From contig JBJXGF010000158.1 in assembly GCA_046153015.1 (NCBI GenBank), positions 1-12,425 on the forward strand: a DNA stretch of 12,425 bases. Reading direction: 5' to 3'. This DNA comes from JBJXGF01 sp046153015. GTDB taxonomy: Bacteria > Actinomycetota > Acidimicrobiia > Acidimicrobiales > CAIXPF01. The notes below the pieces were generated by a model that had not been told where the DNA came from, searched no databases, and saw only the letters and a list, made by a program, of their open reading frames with translations. Every line of letters begins with the position of its first letter. Within the stretch, counting starts at the first letter, position 1. The position numbers and the translations under genes are program-made. This document shows positions 1 to 6,876 of the stretch, in pieces.

Positions 1-1
1 A

Positions 2-877
2 TCTGAGGCGCCCGAGCCGGCCGAGTTGGGGGATTCGGGTGCGGACCCGGGCGCCTCCCTCGCCGACGCGGCGGTCGTGCGCAGCGCCCGGGGGGTGGTG
101 CTGCCCGTGCTCGGGGCGCGCGGCGACCGTCTCCTGGTGCGCACGCCGTGCGGCGAGGAGCTCGACGCGGCGCCCTCCGGCCTGACCCCGGTGTCGGCCG
201 AGGTGGTGCTCGACCCGGGCCACGGCGGCGACGAGCGGGGCGCGGTCGGGCCCACCGGGCTCGAGGAGAAGGCCGTGAACCTGGCCGTCGCCCGCGCGGC
301 CCGGGCGGAGCTGGCAGGCGCCGGCGTGCGCGCCGCGCTCACCCGGGAGGCCGACTACCGCCTCACCCTCGACGGGCGGGCGGCGATCGTGGGGGCCCTG
401 GCGCCCAAGGCCTTCGTGTCGATCCACCACAACGCCGAACCCGACGGCGCCTCGACGCGGCCCGGCGCCGAGACCTACTACCAGATCCGCTCCGCCGCCT
501 CGAAGCGCCTCGCCGGGTTGATCTACGAGGAGGCGCTCGCCGCGATCGCCCCGCACGGCTCGGCGTGGACCGCCGATCTCGACGCCGGCGCCAAGTACCG
601 CCTGAACAGCCGAGGCGGCGACTACTACGCCGTGCTGCGCCAGAACGCCGCGACCCCCTCGGCGCTGGCCGAGCTGCTGTTCATCGTGAGCCCCGCCGAG
701 GAGCGCCTGCTGCGCGACCCGGCCTTTCTCGCCGTGGAGGGCGCCGCGGTGGCCCGCGGGGTGCTGCGCTTCCTGCGCACGAAGGACCCAGGGTCCGGCT
801 TCGTGGAGCCCTACCCGCGCTCGGCGCCGGCCGGGCCGGGCGGCGGGCGCAGCGGCTGCGTGGACCCCCCGCTGTGA
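2..877 (+). CDS. N-acetylmuramoyl-L-alanine amidase (Amidase_3), 5' truncated by window edge
   Basis: Zinc-dependent amidase that cleaves the MurNAc-L-Ala bond of peptidoglycan, acting outside the membrane. The frame is open to the left edge, so the true start and any signal peptide lie outside; the TTG at 26 is only the first possible start codon in view and is probably not used. A short leading segment (about 75-180, ending near VRTPCG) precedes the catalytic domain and looks like a small beta-rich N-terminal module. The Amidase_3 motifs follow in order: DPGHGG (zinc His codon at 221), GLEEK (zinc Glu at 266), SIHHNA (zinc His at 425) and AELLF (catalytic Glu at 671). All metal and catalytic positions are therefore present. 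The C-terminus is a Gly/Pro-rich tail. The next gene, a murA homologue 73 nt downstream, fits a cell-wall setting. Family assignment is firm; the physiological role (cell separation or recycling) is inference. Confidence 0.9.
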   Translation, partial: SEAPEPAELGDSGADPGASLADAAVVRSARGVVLPVLGARGDRLLVRTPCGEELDAAPSGLTPVSAEVVLDPGHGGDERGAVGPTGLEEKAVNLAVARAARAELAGAGVRAALTREADYRLTLDGRAAIVGALAPKAFVSIHHNAEPDGASTRPGAETYYQIRSAASKRLAGLIYEEALAAIAPHGSAWTADLDAGAKYRLNSRGGDYYAVLRQNAATPSALAELLFIVSPAEERLLRDPAFLAVEGAAVARGVLRFLRTKDPGSGFVEPYPRSAPAGPGGGRSGCVDPPL

Positions 878-938
878 GGCCCGGTCGCCTGCCGTGCGGG
901 GCCCCTCGGCGGTGACCGTCGGGCGGGGCGGCGGCCAC

Positions 939-944
939 TAGCCT
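939..944 (+). promoter_or_regulatory. -10 box TAGCCT for leaderless murA transcript
   Basis: TAGCCT fits the actinobacterial TANNNT -10 consensus and ends 6 nt before the murA ATG, so transcription would begin at the start codon. No Shine-Dalgarno sequence is visible in CTGCCCCC before the ATG. No convincing -35 box was found. The same spacing recurs at purH, metF and gluA, which supports the call. Confidence 0.55.
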
Positions 945-950
945 GCCCCC

Positions 951-2258
951 ATGGCTGATGACGTGCTGCGCCTGCGCGGCGGCCGGCCCCTCGACGGGCG
1001 CATCGCCGTGCGCGGCGCGAAGAACAGCGTGCCCAAGACGATGGTGGCGGCGCTGCTCACCGATCAGCCCTGCTCGCTCACCAACGCACCGGCGATCGTC
1101 GACGTCGCCCTGTGCATCGAGCTGTTCCGCCTGCTCGGCGTCGACGCCGCGGCCGAGGGCGACCGCGTCGCCATCCAGGCCGCCGCCCCCCGCTCCCTCG
1201 GCCCGGAGCGCATGGCCAGCTTCCACGAGCGCAGCCGCATCCCGATCCTGTTGTCGGGGCCGTTGCTGCACCGCCTGGGCGAGGCGTTCCTGTTCCCGCC
1301 GGGCGGCTGCCGCATCGGCATGCGGCCGGTGGATTTCCACGTGAGCGCGCTGGAGGCGTTCGGGGCCGAGATCACCCAGGTCAGCGAGCACACGCTGCGG
1401 CTCTCGGCCGATCGGCTGCACGGCGCGTCGATCACCTTCGAGTACCCGAGCGTGGGCGCCACCGAGCAGGCGCTGCTCACCGGCGTGGTGGCCGAGGGCG
1501 ACACCGAGCTGCGCAACTGCGCGATCGAGCCCGAGGTGATGGACCTCATCGCCGTGCTGCAGAAGATGGGCGCGCTGATCACCGTCGAGGCCGATCGGGT
1601 GATCCGCATCCAGGGCCAACGCCGGCTCCGGGGCTTCACCCACCGGGCGCTGCCCGACCGGCTCGAGGCGGCGTCGTGGGGCTGCGCCGCCCTCGCCACC
1701 GGCGGGCGGATCGCGGTCCAGGGGGCCCGCCAGCTCGACCTCCTCACGTTCCTCAACACGTTCCGCCGCGCCGGCGGCGATTTCGACATCGTCGACGAGA
1801 CGATCACGTTCCACCGGGGGGACCGGCCGCTGCGGCCCCTCGCCGTGGAGACCGACGTGCACCCCGGCTTCATGACCGATTGGCAATCCCCCCTCGTCAC
1901 CGCGCTCACCCAGGCCGAGGGCGTCTCGGTGGTGCACGAGACCGTCTACGAGAACCGGCTCGGCTACACCAAGGCCCTCAACGCGCTGGGCGCCAACATC
2001 CAGACCTTCCGGGAGTGCCTCGGCCCCACCCGCTGCCGGTTCGGGTTCCAGAACCACGTGCATTCCGCGGTGATCGTCGGCCCGTCCAAGCTCGAAGGCG
2101 GCGAGCTCGAGGTGCCCGACCTGCGGGGCGGGTTCTCCTACGTGATCGCCGCCCTGTCGGCCCAGGGCGAGTCGGCCATCCACGGGATCGACATCATCGA
2201 CCGGGGCTACGAGGGCTTCCGGTCCAAGCTCGAAGCCCTCGGCGTCGAGGTGCTGTAG
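951..2258 (+). CDS. murA: UDP-N-acetylglucosamine 1-carboxyvinyltransferase (MurA family)
   Basis: Transfers enolpyruvate from PEP to UDP-GlcNAc, the first committed cytoplasmic step of peptidoglycan synthesis. The 435-residue product has the usual family length and two-lobed EPSP-synthase-like fold motifs. Visible landmarks are GAKN (Lys24, Asn25), the PEP-binding loop GGCRIG with Cys120 (the fosfomycin-target cysteine), RPVDFH, PSVGATE near 167, MTDWQ with catalytic Asp310, ENR with Arg336, and DLRGG with Arg392. Several flanking residues are less canonical than usual, for example PGFMTDW where PGFPTDM is common, so this could be a second MurA/MurZ-type paralogue. The start is fixed by the -10 box 6 nt upstream. 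It follows the amidase in the same direction with a 73-nt gap, probably as its own transcription unit. Confidence 0.9.
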   Translation: MADDVLRLRGGRPLDGRIAVRGAKNSVPKTMVAALLTDQPCSLTNAPAIVDVALCIELFRLLGVDAAAEGDRVAIQAAAPRSLGPERMASFHERSRIPILLSGPLLHRLGEAFLFPPGGCRIGMRPVDFHVSALEAFGAEITQVSEHTLRLSADRLHGASITFEYPSVGATEQALLTGVVAEGDTELRNCAIEPEVMDLIAVLQKMGALITVEADRVIRIQGQRRLRGFTHRALPDRLEAASWGCAALATGGRIAVQGARQLDLLTFLNTFRRAGGDFDIVDETITFHRGDRPLRPLAVETDVHPGFMTDWQSPLVTALTQAEGVSVVHETVYENRLGYTKALNALGANIQTFRECLGPTRCRFGFQNHVHSAVIVGPSKLEGGELEVPDLRGGFSYVIAALSAQGESAIHGIDIIDRGYEGFRSKLEALGVEVL

Positions 2259-2321
2259 CGCCTCGGGACCTGCTGCCCGCCGGGCGGGACGCGGCTGGCC
2301 GGGGCCTCGGGCCCGACGCAC

Positions 2322-2327
2322 TAGCGT
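2322..2327 (+). promoter_or_regulatory. -10 box TAGCGT for leaderless purH transcript
   Basis: TAGCGT matches TANNNT and is followed by 7 nt and then the GTG at 2335. An in-frame GTG at 2326 overlaps the hexamer itself and is therefore unlikely to be the start. No Shine-Dalgarno sequence precedes either codon, which agrees with leaderless initiation. Confidence 0.55.
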
Positions 2328-2334
2328 GCGAGTC

Positions 2335-3840
2335 GTGGCCCGTGCGTTGCTCTCCGTCTACGACAAGACCGGACTGGTCGAGCTGGCCCGAGGGCTGGCC
2401 GAGCTCGGCTGGGAGCTGATCTCGAGCGGGGGCAGCGCCCGCGAGATCGCCGCCGCCGGCCTGGCGGTGACCCCGGTCGACGAGGTGACCGGCGTGCCCG
2501 AGATGCTCGGGCACCGGGTGGTCACGCTGCACCCCAAGGTGCACGGCGGCATCCTCGCCGACCGTTCCGACCCCGCCCACCAGGCCGACCTGGAGCGCCA
2601 CGACATCACCCCGATCGATCTGGTGGTCGGCAACCTCTACCCGTTCTCCTCCAACCCGTCGATCGAGCTGATCGATATCGGCGGGCCGGCGATGGTGCGC
2701 GCCGCGGCCAAGAACCACGAGCACGTCGGCGTGGTCACCAACCCGGGCCAGTACCACGACGTGCTGGCCGAGCTGCGCGCCGACGGGGCGCTCTCGGCCG
2801 CCACCCGCCGCCGCCTCGCCCGGGCCGCCTTCGCCCACACCGCGGCGTACGACGCCGCGATCGTCGCCTGGTTCGACGAGCTCGACCCGAGCCCCGACGG
2901 CCTGCCCCCCACCCTGCACCTCGCCCTCGAACGCGCCCAGGAGCTGCGCTACGGGGAGAACCCGCACCAGGTTGGCGCCCGTTACCGCAGCACCGGCGCG
3001 CGCTCGTGGTGGGACGGCGCCGTTCAGCACGGCGGCAAGGACCTCTCCTACCTCAACCTGTACGACGCGGAGGCGGCGTGGCGGCTCGTCCACTCCTTGG
3101 GCGAGGCGCCGGCGGCGGTCGTGATCAAGCACGCCAACCCCTGCGGCGCGGCGCTCGCCGGCGAGGTCACCGAGGCCTACCGGCTGGCGCACGAGTGCGA
3201 CCCGGTGTCGGCCTTCGGCGGGATCGTCGCCGTGAACCGGTCGCTGCCCCTCGCCCTCGCCGAGGCGCTGGCCCCGGTGTTCACCGAGGTGGTGGTGGCC
3301 CCCGCCTACGAGCCCGATGCGCTGGCCAAGCTGCTCGAGCGCAAGAACCTGCGGGTGCTCGAAGCGCCGCCGCCCCAGCCCGCCCCGCTCGACCTGCGCT
3401 CGATCGACGGCGGCCTGCTCGTGCAGACCGCCGATCGGGTCGCCTGGGATCGCGCCGGGCTGCGAGTGGCCACCCGCCGGGCCCCGAGCGAGGCGGAGTG
3501 GGCCGATCTCGAGCTGGCCTGGCGGGTCGCCGCCCGGGTCACGTCGAACTGCATCGTGCTGGTCAAGGGCGGCCAGGCCGTGGGCATCGGCGCCGGTCAG
3601 CAGAACCGGCTCGACGCTGCCCGCATCGCCGCCGAGAAGGCCGCCGGCCGCGCCCACGGCGGCGCCGCCGCCTCCGACGCGTTCTTCCCCTTCCGCGACG
3701 GGCTCGACGCGGCCCTCGCCGCCGGGGTGACCGCGGTCGTCCAGCCCGGCGGCTCGGTGCGCGACGACGAGGTGATCGCCGCCGCCGACGAGCAGGGTGT
3801 GGCGATGGTCTTCACCGGCGAGCGCCATTTCCGGCACTGA
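2335..3840 (+). CDS. purH: Bifunctional AICAR transformylase / IMP cyclohydrolase
   Basis: Catalyses the last two steps of de novo IMP synthesis in the cytosol: formylation of AICAR with 10-formyl-THF, then ring closure. The 501-residue length is normal. The N-terminal MGS-like cyclohydrolase domain (about 1-135) shows SVYDKTGL, a Ser/Gly-rich SSGGSA stretch, HPKVHGG and DLVVGNLYPF. The transformylase domain carries the catalytic KHANPCG (Lys265, His266), SAFGGIVAVN, the NCIVLVKGG strand, QQNR and the C-terminal DAFFPF...QPGGSVRD segment. GTG at 2335 was chosen over the in-frame GTG at 2326 because the product then begins MARALLSVYDKTG, as in homologues, and because TAGCGT would sit on the upstream codon. 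Its stop overlaps the folD start by one base, so the two are probably translationally coupled, and FolD supplies the formyl donor. Confidence 0.96.
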   Translation: MARALLSVYDKTGLVELARGLAELGWELISSGGSAREIAAAGLAVTPVDEVTGVPEMLGHRVVTLHPKVHGGILADRSDPAHQADLERHDITPIDLVVGNLYPFSSNPSIELIDIGGPAMVRAAAKNHEHVGVVTNPGQYHDVLAELRADGALSAATRRRLARAAFAHTAAYDAAIVAWFDELDPSPDGLPPTLHLALERAQELRYGENPHQVGARYRSTGARSWWDGAVQHGGKDLSYLNLYDAEAAWRLVHSLGEAPAAVVIKHANPCGAALAGEVTEAYRLAHECDPVSAFGGIVAVNRSLPLALAEALAPVFTEVVVAPAYEPDALAKLLERKNLRVLEAPPPQPAPLDLRSIDGGLLVQTADRVAWDRAGLRVATRRAPSEAEWADLELAWRVAARVTSNCIVLVKGGQAVGIGAGQQNRLDAARIAAEKAAGRAHGGAAASDAFFPFRDGLDAALAAGVTAVVQPGGSVRDDEVIAAADEQGVAMVFTGERHFRH

Positions 3841-4709
3841 TGACCGCGCAGACCCTCGACGGCGAGCTGGTGGCCGGCCTCGTGAAGGCCGACCTCGCCG
3901 AGCGCATCGCCGCCCTCGCCGAGCGGGGCGTGCGCCCCGGCCTCGGCACGATCCTCGTGGGCGAGGACCCGGCCTCGGCCCGGTACGTGGCCATGAAGCA
4001 CGCCGACTGCGAGGCGCTCGGCATCGCCCAGGTGGGCGTGACGTTGCCCGCCGACGCCGCCCAGGCCGACGTGGCCGCCGCCGTCGAGCGCCTCAACGCC
4101 GACCCCGCAGTCGACGCGTTCCTGATGCAGTATCCGTTCCCGGCGGGGCTGGACTACGCCGCCGCGCTGCTGGGCGCCGACCCCGCCAAAGACGTCGACG
4201 GCCTGCACCCGGTGAACCTCGGCAAGCTCGTGATGGGCGAGCCCGGGCCCCGGCCGTGCACCCCGGTGGGGATCCAGGAGCTGCTCGTCCACTACGGGAT
4301 TGCCCTCGCCGGCGCCCACGTGGTGATCGTCGGCCGGGGCCTCACGATCGGCCGGCCCCTCGCCAACCTGCTTTCGCTGAAGGCGCCCCACGCCAACGCC
4401 GCGGTCACCGTCGTGCACACCGGCGTGGCCGACCTGGCCCGCTTCACCCGCCAGGCCGACGTGCTCGTGGCCGCCGCCGGCTCGCCCCGCCTCGTGACCG
4501 CCGAGATGGTGAAGCCCGGCGCCGCGGTGGTGGCCGCCGGCGTGTCGTTCGAGGGCAAGCGGGTCGTGTCCGACGTGGCCGACGAGGTGGCCGAGGTCGC
4601 CGGCTGGCTCTCGCCCCGCATCGGCGGCGTCGGCCCCATGACCCGGGCGATGCTGCTGCGCAACGTGGTCGACGCGGCCGAGCGTCGCAGCGCGGCCGCC
4701 CGCCCGTAG
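3840..4709 (+). CDS. folD: Methylenetetrahydrofolate dehydrogenase / methenyltetrahydrofolate cyclohydrolase
   Basis: Interconverts 5,10-methylene-THF, 5,10-methenyl-THF and 10-formyl-THF using NADP, feeding PurH and drawing on the pool used by MetF. The 289-residue product has the standard FolD layout: catalytic YVAMK (Tyr49, Lys53), Gln97 in MQYPFP, KDVDGLHPVN (117-126), PCTPVGIQELL, and the Rossmann nucleotide-binding segment VIVGRGLTIGRP, which resembles actinobacterial FolD. The C-terminal signature reads RIGGVGPMTRAML. Two departures from the common family pattern are visible: QLPLP is QYPFP, and the usual VIDVG-type strand is VVAAG. The catalytic residues remain. The ATG shares its A with the purH TGA (TGATG), pointing to translational coupling, so no independent ribosome site is needed. 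Confidence 0.95.
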   Translation: MTAQTLDGELVAGLVKADLAERIAALAERGVRPGLGTILVGEDPASARYVAMKHADCEALGIAQVGVTLPADAAQADVAAAVERLNADPAVDAFLMQYPFPAGLDYAAALLGADPAKDVDGLHPVNLGKLVMGEPGPRPCTPVGIQELLVHYGIALAGAHVVIVGRGLTIGRPLANLLSLKAPHANAAVTVVHTGVADLARFTRQADVLVAAAGSPRLVTAEMVKPGAAVVAAGVSFEGKRVVSDVADEVAEVAGWLSPRIGGVGPMTRAMLLRNVVDAAERRSAAARP

Positions 4710-4712
4710 GGT
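4707..4712 (+). promoter_or_regulatory. -10 box TAGGGT for metF, overlapping the folD stop codon
   Basis: The folD stop TAG forms the first three bases of TAGGGT, which ends 6 nt before the metF ATG at 4719. This is the same geometry as at murA and gluA. It would give metF its own leaderless transcript in addition to read-through from purH-folD. The GTGGGGCG before the ATG could also act as a weak ribosome site, so the promoter remains a candidate. Confidence 0.45.
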
Positions 4713-4718
4713 GGGGCG

Positions 4719-5606
4719 ATGGCGAAGATCCGCGACCTCCTCGGCGACGGCAGGACGATCTCGTTCGAGTTCTTCCCCCCGAAGACCGACGAAGGCGAGC
4801 GGTCGCTCGAGAAGACGATCCACGAGCTCGAAGCGCTGCAGCCGAGCTTCGTGTCGGTCACCTACGGCGCCGGCGGCTCCACCCGCACCCACACCCGCGA
4901 CCTCGTGGTCACGATCAACCGCGACCGGCCGTTCCCGGCGATGGCCCATCTCACCTGCGTCGGCCATTCCCACGACGACCTCGTGGCGCTGCTCGAGGAC
5001 TACCGCGACAACGGCGTCGAGAACATCCTCGCCCTGGCTGGCGACCCGCCGGCCGACGGCAGCCCGGCCACCGGGGACTACACGTTCGCCTCCGAGCTGG
5101 TGGAGCTGATCCGCTCGGTGGGCGAGTTCACCGTGGCGGTGGCCGCCCATCCCGAGCTGCATCCCCGCTCCGAGCGCACCGACGAGGACCGTCGCCGCCT
5201 CGCCGAGAAGCTGGCGCGGGCCGATTTCGGGATCACGCAGTTCTTCTTCGACCCGGCCCCCTACCTGCGCATGCGCGACGAGCTCGACCGGCTGGGCTGC
5301 ACCACGCCGGTGCTGCCCGGCGTGATGCCCCCGGTCAACCCGGCGCCGATCAAGCGCTTCGCCGATCTCGCCGGCGCCCGGGTGCCGCCGAGCCTCTGGG
5401 CGCGCCTCGAGGCCGCGGCCGCCGCCGATCGGATGGCCATCGCCGTGGAGCAGGCCACCCGGTTGTGTGAGGAGCTGCTGGCCGAGGGCGCCCCCGGCCT
5501 GCACCTCTACACGCTCAACCGCTCCGACGCGGCGGCTCAGATCCTGGCCAACCTGGGCCTCAGCCCTTCATCTTCGCCTCGAGCGCCGAGGCCAGCGAGT
5601 CCATGA
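4719..5606 (+). CDS. metF: 5,10-methylenetetrahydrofolate reductase (MetF)
   Basis: Flavin-dependent reductase that makes 5-methyl-THF, the methyl donor for methionine synthesis. The 295-residue product matches the TIM-barrel family. Visible motifs are ISFEFFPPKT with catalytic Glu17, FVSVTYGAGGS near 49-59, AHLTCVGH, ENILALAGDPP (flavin-site Asp), AAHPE, FGITQFFFD (180s) and PGVMPP. It lies 9 nt after folD, so folate flux is shared through this block. The last ~16 residues (about LSPSSSPRAPRPASP) are low-complexity and are encoded where the gene overlaps the antisense 3' end of icd; they are probably not part of the conserved fold. A paired methylene-THF reductase of another type is unlikely, since the FAD-type motifs are clear. 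Confidence 0.94.
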   Translation: MAKIRDLLGDGRTISFEFFPPKTDEGERSLEKTIHELEALQPSFVSVTYGAGGSTRTHTRDLVVTINRDRPFPAMAHLTCVGHSHDDLVALLEDYRDNGVENILALAGDPPADGSPATGDYTFASELVELIRSVGEFTVAVAAHPELHPRSERTDEDRRRLAEKLARADFGITQFFFDPAPYLRMRDELDRLGCTTPVLPGVMPPVNPAPIKRFADLAGARVPPSLWARLEAAAAADRMAIAVEQATRLCEELLAEGAPGLHLYTLNRSDAAAQILANLGLSPSSSPRAPRPASP

Positions 5607-6774
5607 ACTCCTCGGTGGTCTCGAACGCCTGATCCGGGCCGACCAGCAACGCGAGGTCCTTCGTCATCTTCCCGGACTCGACGGTCTCCACGCAGACCTG
5701 CTCGAGCCGGGCGGCGAACTCGCGCACGGCCGGCGTGCCGTCGATGCGGCCGCGGTGGGTGAGGCCCTGGGTCCAGGCGTAGATCGAGGCGATGGGGTTG
5801 GTCGAGGTCTTCTCGCCCCGCTGGTGCTGGCGGTAGTGGCGGGTGACCGTGCCGTGCGCCGCCTCGGCTTCGACGGTGTTGCCGTCGGGCGTGAGCAGCA
5901 CGGAGGTCATCAACCCGAGCGAGCCGAAGCCCTGGGCCACCGTGTCGGACTGCACGTCGCCGTCGTAGTTCTTGCAGGCCCACACGTAGCCTCCCTCCTG
6001 CTTGATCGACTGGGCGACCATGTCGTCGATCAGGCGGTGCTCGTACCAGATGCCCGCCGCGTCGAACTGGGCCTTGTAGCCGTCGTCGAACACCTCCTGG
6101 AACAGGTCCTTGAAGCGCCCGTCGTAGGCCTTGAGGATCGTGTTCTTGGTGGAGAGGTACACCGGGTAGCCGCGCTGGAGGCCGTAGGTGAACGAGGCCC
6201 GGGCGAAGTCGCGGATCGACTCGTCGAGGTTGTACATGGCCATCGCCACGCCGGCGCTGGGGAAGTCGTAGACCTCGCGGCTCTCCGGCGCGCCCCCCTC
6301 GGGCTGGAAGGTGATGGTGAGCTTGCCCGGCCCCGGCACCCGGAAATCGGTGGCGCGGTACTGGTCGCCGAAGGCGTGGCGGCCGACCACGATCGGCTTG
6401 GTCCAGCCCGGCACGTAGCGCGGGATGTTCGAGATGATGATCGGCTCCCGGAAGATCACCCCGCCCAGGATGTTGCGGATCGTCCCGTTGGGCGATTTCC
6501 ACATCGACTTCAGGCCGAACTCCTTCACCCGCTCCTCGTCGGGGGTGATCGTGGCGCACTTCACGCCCACGCCGTACTGCTTGATGGCGTTGGCCGAATC
6601 GACCGTCACCTGGTCGTCGGTGGCGTCACGGTGCTCGATGCCGAGGTCGAAGTACTTCAGGTCGACGTCCAGATAGGGCAGGATCAGCTTCTCTTTGATC
6701 CACGCCCAGATGATCCGGGTCATCTCGTCGCCGTCGAGCTCGACGACCGGGTTCGCGACCTTGATCTTCGCCAT
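5560..6774 (-). CDS. icd: NADP-dependent isocitrate dehydrogenase, eukaryote-like homodimeric type
   Basis: Oxidatively decarboxylates isocitrate to 2-oxoglutarate with NADP+ in the TCA cycle. The 404-residue length and sequence match the homodimeric subfamily shared with eukaryotic cytosolic and mitochondrial enzymes rather than the E. coli Icd type. The substrate loop is KSPNGTIRN (Ser94, Asn96, Arg100). Later landmarks are STKNTILKAYDGRFKD, WYEHRLIDDMVAQ (catalytic Tyr/Lys region), the IDH signature NYDGDVQSD...GSLGLM with metal-binding Asp residues, and the NADP-site HGTVTRHYR. The ATG at 6774 gives MAKIKVANPVVELDGDEMTR, the typical N-terminus. Its promoter appears to give a leader of about 37 nt, unlike the leaderless neighbours. 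It converges on metF with a 47-bp overlap. Confidence 0.97.
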   Translation of the reverse strand: MAKIKVANPVVELDGDEMTRIIWAWIKEKLILPYLDVDLKYFDLGIEHRDATDDQVTVDSANAIKQYGVGVKCATITPDEERVKEFGLKSMWKSPNGTIRNILGGVIFREPIIISNIPRYVPGWTKPIVVGRHAFGDQYRATDFRVPGPGKLTITFQPEGGAPESREVYDFPSAGVAMAMYNLDESIRDFARASFTYGLQRGYPVYLSTKNTILKAYDGRFKDLFQEVFDDGYKAQFDAAGIWYEHRLIDDMVAQSIKQEGGYVWACKNYDGDVQSDTVAQGFGSLGLMTSVLLTPDGNTVEAEAAHGTVTRHYRQHQRGEKTSTNPIASIYAWTQGLTHRGRIDGTPAVREFAARLEQVCVETVESGKMTKDLALLVGPDQAFETTEEFMDSLASALEAKMKG

Positions 6775-6817
6775 CGGCGTGGCACCCCCAGCAGCGGGAC
6801 TTGTCTCGGACTTGTGC

Positions 6818-6823
6818 ACACTA
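6818..6823 (-). promoter_or_regulatory. Candidate -10 box TAGTGT for icd
   Basis: On the - strand TAGTGT matches TANNNT and lies 43 nt before the icd ATG, so transcription starting about 7 nt after it would leave a leader of roughly 36-37 nt. A G-rich GGGGGTG lies 10-16 nt before the ATG and is at best a weak ribosome site. No clear -35 box is seen. Confidence 0.35.
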
Positions 6824-6864
6824 GCCCGGGGAAACTCGCAGGCGAGCAGGTGTACGACCTGTAC

Positions 6865-6870
6865 TAGTTT
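6865..6870 (+). promoter_or_regulatory. -10 box TAGTTT for leaderless gluA transcript
   Basis: TAGTTT fits TANNNT and ends 6 nt before the gluA GTG at 6877, with no ribosome site between. It drives the importer operon divergently from icd. Just upstream (6848-6864) the bases AGGTGTACGACCTGTAC contain two TGTAC copies 9 bp apart and a short AGGT/ACCT dyad, a possible operator; this last point is weak. Confidence 0.55.
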
Positions 6871-6876
6871 CGGACC

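Noticed and set aside
26..28. TTG as the start of the amidase gene
   Set aside because: The frame is open back to base 2 with Ala/Glu/Pro-rich codons, no ribosome site precedes the TTG, and an exported amidase should have a signal peptide further upstream.
2276..2288. CCCGCC-G-GGCGGG palindrome between murA and purH as a terminator
   Set aside because: The loop would be a single base (three at best) and no T-run follows; short GC palindromes are expected at this composition.
2326..2328. GTG at 2326 as the purH start
   Set aside because: It overlaps the TAGCGT -10 box; the in-frame GTG at 2335 gives the conserved N-terminus and the expected 7-nt spacing.
4710..4718. THF or SAM riboswitch ahead of metF
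   Set aside because: Only 9 nt separate folD and metF, too short for any known riboswitch.
681..5504. Three very long antisense open frames (546, 547 and 635 codons at 681-2321, 2194-3837 and 3597-5504 on the - strand)
   Set aside because: They lie opposite murA, purH, folD and metF, whose products match well-known families. The antisense translations are His/Arg/Gly/Ala-rich with no recognisable motif, as expected from third-position GC bias.
5467..6867. 466-codon + strand frame antisense to icd
   Set aside because: Low-information Val/Leu/Gly/His-rich translation fully opposite a conserved isocitrate dehydrogenase; no start signal.
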